Positions 1 to 6,118 of a stretch of DNA of 6,118 nt are shown here, piece after piece; within the stretch, counting starts at the first letter, position 1; the number at the start of each line of letters is the position of its first letter. Under the pieces are notes generated by a model. It did not search any database and had not been told where the DNA came from. It saw only the letters and a list, made by a program, of their open reading frames with translations. A program made the position numbers and the translations under genes. Location: the NCBI GenBank assembly GCA_023390985.1, contig JAEWBU010000215.1, forward strand, positions 1 to 6,118, read 5' to 3'. The DNA comes from Pseudomonadota bacterium (GTDB lineage: Bacteria; Pseudomonadota; Gammaproteobacteria; Burkholderiales; Burkholderiaceae_C).

Positions 1-313
1 GGTCCACCGCACGCGTGATCGCGGCCAGCGCGCTTTCATGCTGGCCGGACTCGGCCAGCGCGGCCGCCAGGTGGCCCAGGGCCTCGGCGTTGTCGGGCTC
101 CTGGCGCAGCGCCTCCTGCAGCAGCGACGTGGCTTCGTCCACGCGGCCGAGTTTCAGGCGGGTGGCGCCCAGGTTGGTGAGCGTGGACGGGCGGCCCGGC
201 ACCAGCGCCAGCGACGCGGTGAAGTCGCGCTCGGCCGACGCGTAACGGCCGGCGCGGTAGTGCGCGAGCCCCTCGAGGAAGAAGGTCTTGGCCTGTTCGA
301 AGCGCGCGTCCAT
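1..313 (-). CDS. Tetratricopeptide-repeat (TPR) protein, N-terminal part, open at the left window edge
   Basis: The reverse strand from the ATG at 313 reads without a stop for 104 codons to the window edge, starting MDARFEQAKTFFLEGLAHYR. Three TPR-like helix pairs are visible. Repeat 1 is about residues 9-42 (GLAHYRAGRYASAERDF), repeat 2 about 43-75 (NLGATRLKLGRVDEA, ending QEPDN), and repeat 3 about 76-104 (LAAALAESGQHESAL). Each shows the family pattern of small and aromatic residues at the G/A, Y and A positions, and P at the repeat end. TPRs are protein-protein interaction scaffolds. No signal peptide is visible, so a cytoplasmic protein is likely. The remainder, and any fused catalytic domain, lies outside the window, so the cellular role is unknown. 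It is divergent from hemE with only 39 bp between the start codons. No Shine-Dalgarno sequence precedes the ATG, but a TATGAT hexamer ends 8 nt upstream. Confidence 0.85.
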   Translation of the reverse strand, partial: MDARFEQAKTFFLEGLAHYRAGRYASAERDFTASLALVPGRPSTLTNLGATRLKLGRVDEATSLLQEALRQEPDNAEALGHLAAALAESGQHESALAAITRAVD

Positions 314-321
314 GGGGCCGG

Positions 322-327
322 ATCATA
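322..327 (-). promoter_or_regulatory. Putative -10 element of the TPR gene
   Basis: On the reverse strand this reads TATGAT, five of six matches to the sigma-70 -10 consensus. It ends 8 nt before the ATG at 313, so transcription would begin at or within a couple of bases of the start codon (near-leaderless mRNA). No good -35 hexamer is seen at 16-18 nt spacing. This is a consensus match only. Confidence 0.35.
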
Positions 328-340
328 GGAGCGGCCCTGC

Positions 341-346
341 GACAAT
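341..346 (+). promoter_or_regulatory. Putative -10 element of hemE
   Basis: GACAAT lies 6 nt upstream of the hemE ATG and matches the -10 consensus at four positions, including the important second A and final T. At this distance the transcript would start on or next to the A of the ATG. The only purine-rich tract (AGGAG at 327-331) is 21 nt from the ATG, too far for a normal Shine-Dalgarno. No strong -35 hexamer is visible. Confidence 0.3.
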
Positions 347-352
347 CGCGCG

Positions 353-1444
353 ATGCCTTTCGCTCCCCTGAAGAACGACACCTTCCTGCGCGCCTGCCGC
401 CGCCTGGCCACGCCGTACACGCCGGTGTGGCTGATGCGCCAGGCGGGCCGCTACCTGCCCGAGTACCGCGCCAGCCGCGAGCGCGCCGGCAGCTTCATGG
501 GCCTGGCGACGAATCCCGACTTCGCCACCGAGGTGACGCTGCAGCCGCTGGAGCGCTACGCGCTGGACGCGGCCATCCTGTTCTCCGACATCCTCACGGT
601 GCCCGACGCGATGGGCCTGGGCCTGTCGTTCGCGACGGGCGAAGGCCCGCGCTTCGCCACGCCGGTGCGCGACGAGGCGGCCGTTCGCAAGCTGGCCGTG
701 CCCGACATGGAGAAGCTGCGCTACGTGTTCGACGCCGTGACCTCGATCCGCCGCGCGCTCGACGGGCGCGTGCCCCTGATCGGTTTTTCCGGCAGCCCCT
801 GGACGCTGGCCTGCTACATGGTGGAAGGCCAGGGCTCGGACGACTACCGGCTGGTGAAGTCCATGCTGTATTCGCGGCCGGACCTGATGCAGCACATGCT
901 GCGCATCAACGCCGACGCGGTGGCGGCCTACCTCAATGCGCAGATCGAGGCCGGCGCGCAGGCCGTGATGGTGTTCGACAGCTGGGGCGGCGTGCTGGCC
1001 GACGGCACCTTCCAGGAATTCAGCCTGGCGGCCACCCGGCGCGTGCTGTCGCAGCTCAAGCGCGAGCACGACGGGCAGGTCATCCCCCGCATCGTCTTCA
1101 CCAAGGGCGGCGGCCTCTGGCTGCCGGAGATGGCCGGCCTCGACTGCGAGGTGCTGGGCGTGGACTGGACGGTGAACCTGGGCCGCGCCCGCGAGCAGGT
1201 GGGCGACCGCAAGGCGCTGCAGGGCAACCTGGACCCGAACGTGCTGTTCGCGCCGCCGGAGCGCATCGAGGAACAGGTGCGGGCCGCGCTGCGAAGCTTC
1301 GGCGCGCCGCACACCGGTCCGGGCACCGGGCCCACGCAGGTCTTCAACCTGGGCCACGGCATCAGCCAGCACACGCCGCCGGACCATGTGCAGGTGCTGG
1401 TGGAGGCGGTGCATCGCCATTCCGCGCGGCAGGTCACGGTCTGA
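353..1444 (+). CDS. hemE: Uroporphyrinogen decarboxylase
   Basis: This cytoplasmic heme-pathway enzyme removes four carboxyl groups from the acetate side chains of uroporphyrinogen III, giving coproporphyrinogen III. It needs no cofactor. The 363-residue length is normal (the E. coli enzyme is about 354). Both family signatures are present: PVWLMRQAGRYLPEYR at residues 24-39, with the substrate-binding Arg29 and Arg33, and GFSGSPWTLACYMVEG at 144-159, with the active-site Tyr155. Asp79 in FSDIL (77-81) matches the catalytic aspartate of the family. FDSWGG (209-214) and NLGHGI (332-337, active-site His335) complete the pocket, so the enzyme should be active. The ATG at 353 is chosen because the protein aligns with family N-termini (FLRACRR before the first signature) and an upstream in-frame start would run into the divergent gene. 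No Shine-Dalgarno is close, so leaderless translation is possible. It is divergent from the TPR gene and followed by a 342-bp gap before priA. Confidence 0.97.
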   Translation: MPFAPLKNDTFLRACRRLATPYTPVWLMRQAGRYLPEYRASRERAGSFMGLATNPDFATEVTLQPLERYALDAAILFSDILTVPDAMGLGLSFATGEGPRFATPVRDEAAVRKLAVPDMEKLRYVFDAVTSIRRALDGRVPLIGFSGSPWTLACYMVEGQGSDDYRLVKSMLYSRPDLMQHMLRINADAVAAYLNAQIEAGAQAVMVFDSWGGVLADGTFQEFSLAATRRVLSQLKREHDGQVIPRIVFTKGGGLWLPEMAGLDCEVLGVDWTVNLGRAREQVGDRKALQGNLDPNVLFAPPERIEEQVRAALRSFGAPHTGPGTGPTQVFNLGHGISQHTPPDHVQVLVEAVHRHSARQVTV

Positions 1445-1505
1445 GCGCCTGGCATCGGGAAATTCCCCAGTGGACGCACCGGTCCGGCCGGTCCTGACAC
1501 TTGAC

Positions 1506-1514
1506 TTATGCACA
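1506..1514 (+). promoter_or_regulatory. DnaA box 1 (TTATGCACA)
   Basis: This is a perfect match to the DnaA-box consensus TTATNCACA, the nine-base site bound by domain IV of the initiator DnaA. It lies 62 nt after the hemE stop, in the same orientation as the second box. It overlaps TTGACT at 1501-1506, a -35-like hexamer, but no matching -10 is found 16-18 nt downstream. Confidence 0.55.
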
Positions 1515-1693
1515 AAACCCGTGTTGCGGCACAACGTGGGCGCGCACACAGCGGGTGGGTTGCTACCAAACCTGTAGCTGCGCTAAGTTGTTGATTTCAT
1601 TAGGATCGCGAAACTGCCGTTTTTCGAGGCAGCGCAGCCAAACCCTTGATTTTCCGGGGCCTGTGGACGGACCGCGACGGCCTATCAACAAAG

Positions 1694-1702
1694 TTATCCA
1701 CA
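1694..1702 (+). promoter_or_regulatory. DnaA box 2 (TTATCCACA) with degenerate dyad partner
   Basis: TTATCCACA is the high-affinity form of the DnaA box. Just downstream, TCTGGACAG (about 1708-1716) matches the inverted box TGTGGATAA at six of nine positions. Together they form an imperfect dyad, TCCACAG-AAA-CTCTGGA, with one arm mismatch. It sits about 85 nt upstream of the priA start codon, in the most AT-rich part of the gap, so it could serve DnaA-dependent control of priA or be part of a larger DnaA-binding locus. Confidence 0.6.
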
Positions 1703-1768
1703 GAAACTCTGGACAGTGTCAAAACGCTTGGAAATCAATCACTTGGGTTACGTTTTGCAGGCGGAATT

Positions 1769-1774
1769 GAGGAG
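1769..1774 (+). promoter_or_regulatory. Ribosome binding site of priA
   Basis: GAGGAG matches the anti-Shine-Dalgarno sequence and lies 12 nt upstream of the ATG at 1787. That is slightly long but usable. It supports 1787 as the start over the TTG at 1646, which has no such site and would add 47 residues unlike any PriA N-terminus. Confidence 0.6.
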
Positions 1775-1786
1775 TCGTCCGTAAAG

Positions 1787-3835
<2,049 letters not shown>

Positions 3836-3962
3836 GAATGCACTTCGGAGTACTTGTCATGCGCTTGTGCGAGGGATCGAGCGCGATGACGTAGGTCCTT
3901 CGGGGTGAAGGTGGGTGTGAGGACCATCGGCGAGCCACTTTCGGCTTTCCTCAGCATCGTCC
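3836..3962. other. priA to NHL-lipoprotein spacer, no gene supported
   Basis: This 127-bp gap is less GC-rich than priA. GGTCCT (3894-3899) and AGGACC (3920-3925) form a 6-bp inverted repeat with a 20-nt loop and no T-tract, so it is not a convincing terminator. No Shine-Dalgarno or clear promoter for the downstream gene was found. Reverse-strand frames run through it but continue into the antisense of priA and have no typical codon use. Confidence 0.5.
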
Positions 3963-5315
3963 ATGACTCTTCCTCGAAAACCCCTCTCAGTCGCAGTCCG
4001 CACATTCCTGGCACTCGCACTGCCCCTGGCCATCGCTGCCTGTGGCGGTGGCGGAGGCGGAGGCGGTGATCCGACACCCCTGCCGCCAGCCCCGCCTGCC
4101 CCCCCGGGCCCGCCGGTGGTTCGCGGCCTCACGAATTTCCAGCGCGCCAGCGTTGCCATCGGGCAGGCCAATCTCGAAAGCGGGGCGCCCAATCAGGGAT
4201 CGGGCGCCAGTGCGCAAAGTTTCGTGGGCCCGACTGGACTCGCCTTGACGCCCGACGGCGCGCTGCTTGTCGCCGATCCGGGGAACAACCGCATTCTCTT
4301 CTTCCCTGCGACGCCCACGGCATCAGGCCAAAGTGCGACGGACGTCATGGGTCAGGCGAGTCCGCAAAGTACTGCTCCCTCCAACTCGCAGAACGGCCTG
4401 AACAGGCCCTTCGGCATGGCCATCGGCGCCGGGAAGCTCGCGGTCGCCGATAGAGCCAACCATCGCGTGCTCATCTACAACGAGCTCCCTCGCCAAGGCG
4501 CAATGCCCACCCCTGCAGTCGTGATCGGCCAGAGCGATTTCGGGTTGTCCGAAGCGGGATGTGGCGGACTGGCCCTGCGCGAGCCGGAATCGGTGGCCAT
4601 CACCCCCCTCGGCAAGCTGATCATCGCCGACACTGGGAACAACCGCGTGCTCATCTGGGACTCGATTCCGCAGACGCAGGCTGCCGTCGGCGCGCCCAAT
4701 GTGGTCCTGGGCCAGGGCGATGTCGATCACTGCACGCCCAACGACGACTTACCTCAAGATGGCCTCGAGGACTTCGATCCCGGCTCTGGCAGGCCACTGC
4801 CCTCAGATCAGACGCTCTCGGGTCCCGCAGATGTCTGGAGCAACGACGACATGCTGATCGTGGCTGATCGCCAGAACCACCGCGTTCTGATTTGGACCAG
4901 CTTCCCCCAAGAGAACTTCGAGTCAGCCTCAAGAGTCCTCGGGCATTCCACTTTCACGGACGGCGACCAGAATAGTGAGCAGGATGGTGAAGAGTCGGTT
5001 ATTGGCCCCAAGGCTGGCACGCTGAGCGGTCCTTCAGGGGTCCACTTCGACGGCATCAGCCTCGCTGTCGCGGACTCGGGAAATCATCGTGTCCTGGTTT
5101 GGAAGACGTTCCCGCTCGCCGACTTCCAGTCCGCCGACATCGTGCTTGGACATGCCGACTTCAATCGAGGAATCACCAATGATCAAGACGGCGATGAAGC
5201 CACCGATACGCCGACATCACAGGTCTTCTACGGCCCCGCGCGCGTGCTGCTCACGCCGGACGCGCTGTTCGTCTCCGATCGCTTCCACAACCGGGTTCTG
5301 GTGTTCCGCAGGTAG
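3963..5315 (+). CDS. Exported lipoprotein with six NHL-type beta-propeller repeats, function unknown
   Basis: The 450-residue product begins with a lipoprotein signal peptide: a basic n-region (RKPLSVAVR), a hydrophobic core FLALALPLAI, and lipobox IAAC with the acylated Cys27. Eight glycines (28-35) and a Pro-rich stretch (37-53) then form a flexible tether, suggesting outer-membrane anchoring. From about residue 64 a composite unit repeats six times: a V-L-G-Q/H-x-x-F strand, a G-P-x-x-V strand, then L-x-V-A-D-x-x-N-H/N-R-V-L-I-W. The AD..N.RVL cores are at 103-112, 161-170, 221-230, 300-309, 369-378 and 437-446. This is the NHL repeat pattern and predicts a six-bladed propeller, a fold used for binding proteins, sugars or RNA and occasionally for catalysis. 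Asp/Glu-rich insertions lie in the later blades (258-274, 333-344, 406-418). Cys200 and Cys257 could form a disulfide. The ATG at 3963 gives the complete signal peptide, though no Shine-Dalgarno is seen. GC of about 53-62 % in sampled blocks is below the neighbours. The ligand is unknown. Confidence 0.88.
   Translation: MTLPRKPLSVAVRTFLALALPLAIAACGGGGGGGGDPTPLPPAPPAPPGPPVVRGLTNFQRASVAIGQANLESGAPNQGSGASAQSFVGPTGLALTPDGALLVADPGNNRILFFPATPTASGQSATDVMGQASPQSTAPSNSQNGLNRPFGMAIGAGKLAVADRANHRVLIYNELPRQGAMPTPAVVIGQSDFGLSEAGCGGLALREPESVAITPLGKLIIADTGNNRVLIWDSIPQTQAAVGAPNVVLGQGDVDHCTPNDDLPQDGLEDFDPGSGRPLPSDQTLSGPADVWSNDDMLIVADRQNHRVLIWTSFPQENFESASRVLGHSTFTDGDQNSEQDGEESVIGPKAGTLSGPSGVHFDGISLAVADSGNHRVLVWKTFPLADFQSADIVLGHADFNRGITNDQDGDEATDTPTSQVFYGPARVLLTPDALFVSDRFHNRVLVFRR
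4158..5306 (+). repeat. Six-fold internal NHL repeat block within the lipoprotein gene
   Basis: The protein-level repeat unit is about 58-79 residues. G-Q/H-x-x-F-type strands begin near residues 66, 128, 187, 248, 325 and 394, and the VAD..NHRVL cores follow each one. At DNA level the cores are diverged: AACCATCGCGTGCTCATC, AACAACCGCGTGCTCATC and AATCATCGTGTCCTGGTT are three examples. The copies are therefore old and not recent tandem duplications. Unit length grows toward the C-terminus because acidic loops are inserted after the G-Q/H-x-x-F strand. Confidence 0.75.
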
Positions 5316-5339
5316 CGGCTGAAGATCGTCCCCAGCATG

Positions 5340-5364
5340 AAGAGCCGCCAACAGCGGCTCTTTT
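5340..5364 (+). terminator. Intrinsic terminator after the NHL lipoprotein gene
   Basis: A perfect 9-bp stem, AAGAGCCGC (5340-5348) with GCGGCTCTT (5354-5362), closes a CAACA loop. A run of four T (5361-5364) overlaps the 3' arm. It begins 25 nt after the lipoprotein stop codon and lies in the gap between convergent genes. On the opposite strand the same hairpin is followed only by TTCAT, so it should work mainly on rightward transcripts. It could weakly stop leftward rsmI transcripts as well, about 80 nt past that gene's stop. Confidence 0.85.
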
Positions 5365-5442
5365 CATTCTCGCGATCCGCTTCGCAGCGTGACCCGCAGC
5401 CCCGCGAGGGCGGAAGGAGCACCGCGCACGCCAGCGCAGTTG

Positions 5443-6118
5443 TCACTCCGGCCGCTCTGCTCCCTTGAGCCTTAGCGCCGTTGAATAGAGCGAATTGCGT
5501 GAAGCGCCCGTAATTTCCGCGGCCAGCTTCACAGCGGTCTTGACCGGCAACTCCACAAGCAGCAGCCGCAGCACCCGCTCGCCGTCGTCCGCAGGCGCGG
5601 CTTCGGCAGCACCATGCAGCACCAGCGCGAACTCGCCGCGCGAGCGCTGGGCGTCGGCGGCAAGCCATCCCGCCAGCGCCGAGCATGGCATCGTGGCGAT
5701 CTCCTCGAACTGCTTGGTGAGCTCGCGTCCCACGGTCGCCAGCCGGCCGCCGAGCACGGCCATCGCGCGGGCCAGCGCTTCGATCCGATGAGGTGCTTCG
5801 AGCAGCACCACAGCCCGGGTCTCGGCGGCGAGCGCGGCGACCGCCGCGTCCCGCTCGCCCGCCTTCGCGGGCAGGAATCCGGCGAACACGAATCCGCCTT
5901 CCTGCAGGTTTCCCGCGGCGCTCAATAAAGCCGTGATGCTGCTTGCCCCCGGCAGCGGCACGACGCGGTGCCCGGCCGTACGCACCGCAGCCACCAGCCG
6001 CGCCCCCGGATCGCTCAGGGCCGGCGTGCCCGCATCGCTGGCATACGCGACCCGTTCGCCCGCGGCGAGCCACGCGATCACGCGCTGCGCCGCTTCCGCT
6101 TCGTTGTGCTGGTGCACG
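5443..6118 (-). CDS. rsmI: 16S rRNA (cytidine(1402)-2'-O)-methyltransferase, N-terminus outside the window
   Basis: RsmI uses S-adenosylmethionine to 2'-O-methylate C1402 of 16S rRNA, in the ribosomal P site, with RsmH methylating the base of the same nucleotide. The visible 224 codons read VHQHNEAEAAQRVI at the edge. The GTG there is an internal valine, since the frame stays open and the family (E. coli 286 residues) has an upstream Rossmann segment with TPIGNL and CEDTR motifs, not visible here. In fragment numbering the diagnostic motifs are SDAGTPALSDPG (27-38), the SAM-binding loop PLPGASSITALLSAAG (54-69), FAGFLPAK (78-85), EAPHRIE (107-113), GRELTKQFEE (130-139) and RGEFALVLHG (160-169). 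The C-terminal helical domain ELPVKTAVKLAAEITGASRN is also typical. It belongs to the tetrapyrrole methylase superfamily. It converges with the lipoprotein gene, leaving a 127-bp gap. Confidence 0.95.
   Translation of the reverse strand, partial: VHQHNEAEAAQRVIAWLAAGERVAYASDAGTPALSDPGARLVAAVRTAGHRVVPLPGASSITALLSAAGNLQEGGFVFAGFLPAKAGERDAAVAALAAETRAVVLLEAPHRIEALARAMAVLGGRLATVGRELTKQFEEIATMPCSALAGWLAADAQRSRGEFALVLHGAAEAAPADDGERVLRLLLVELPVKTAVKLAAEITGASRNSLYSTALRLKGAERPE

Larger units (their letters stand above)
1445..1786. other. hemE-priA intergenic region, AT-richer than its flanks, with DnaA boxes
   Basis: This 342-bp gap holds no gene I can support. Short open frames across it have no homology-like composition, and the frame that extends priA upstream uses a TTG start without a ribosome binding site. 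Base counts by 60-nt block give about 60 % GC (1501-1560), 47 % (1561-1620), 63 % (1621-1680) and 40 % (1681-1740), against about 70 % in the genes. It holds two perfect DnaA boxes, an imperfect dyad around the second box, and an inverted repeat CAAAACG (1720-1726) / CGTTTTG (1751-1757). ACCGG-TCCGG-CCGGT at 1478-1492 can form a short hairpin after hemE, but no T-tract follows it. The priA promoter must lie here, but I could not identify a convincing -35/-10 pair. Confidence 0.7.

Noticed and set aside
1478..1492. Hairpin ACCGG-TCCGG-CCGGT after hemE as a terminator
   Set aside because: The stem is only 5 bp and no T-tract follows, so it is not a credible intrinsic terminator.
323..1549. 408-codon reverse-strand open frame over hemE
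   Set aside because: It is antisense to hemE, which has complete family signatures. The His/Arg/Ala-rich translation is typical of a shadow frame in GC-rich DNA.
1646..1786. 47-residue N-terminal extension of priA from a TTG start
   Set aside because: There is no ribosome binding site, it spans DnaA box 2 and AT-rich DNA, and the added residues do not resemble PriA N-termini. The ATG at 1787 with GAGGAG fits.
1445..1786. Calling the hemE-priA gap the chromosomal origin oriC
   Set aside because: There are only two perfect DnaA boxes, no dnaA/dnaN neighbour, and no clear AT-rich unwinding element with repeats. Kept as a finding, not as an origin.
3894..3925. GGTCCT/AGGACC inverted repeat after priA
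   Set aside because: A short stem with a 20-nt loop and no T-tract is expected by chance.

Overview
The window reads as a stretch of a GC-rich betaproteobacterial chromosome, most likely Burkholderiales and probably Comamonadaceae. This rests on about 70 % GC in the housekeeping genes, the HemE and PriA protein sequences, and the hemE-priA adjacency I associate with that group. The genus cannot be fixed from this sequence alone.

Layout, left to right. (1) The N-terminal 104 codons of a tetratricopeptide-repeat protein run leftward off the left edge. (2) A 39-bp divergent gap follows, with a -10-like hexamer facing each way very close to each start codon. (3) hemE (uroporphyrinogen decarboxylase, heme biosynthesis) runs rightward and is complete. 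(4) A 342-bp AT-richer gap between hemE and priA holds two perfect DnaA boxes (TTATNCACA), a degenerate dyad around the second, and the ribosome binding site of priA. (5) priA (replication-restart helicase) is complete, with helicase motifs and all eight zinc cysteines, but has a much reduced segment where the winged-helix domain normally lies. (6) A 127-bp spacer with no convincing gene comes next. (7) A complete exported lipoprotein follows, with a Gly/Pro-rich tether and six NHL-type beta-propeller repeats. Its GC is clearly lower than that of its neighbours. (8) A strong intrinsic terminator sits in the convergent gap. (9) rsmI (16S rRNA C1402 2'-O-methyltransferase) runs leftward and lacks its N-terminus at the right edge.

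HemE, PriA and RsmI are ordinary core functions (heme synthesis, replication restart, ribosome modification) and do not form one pathway. The accessory element is the NHL-repeat lipoprotein between priA and rsmI. The most interesting non-coding signal is the pair of DnaA boxes just upstream of priA. I found no mobile element, CRISPR array, tRNA or rRNA, and no clear sign of a novel multi-gene system.
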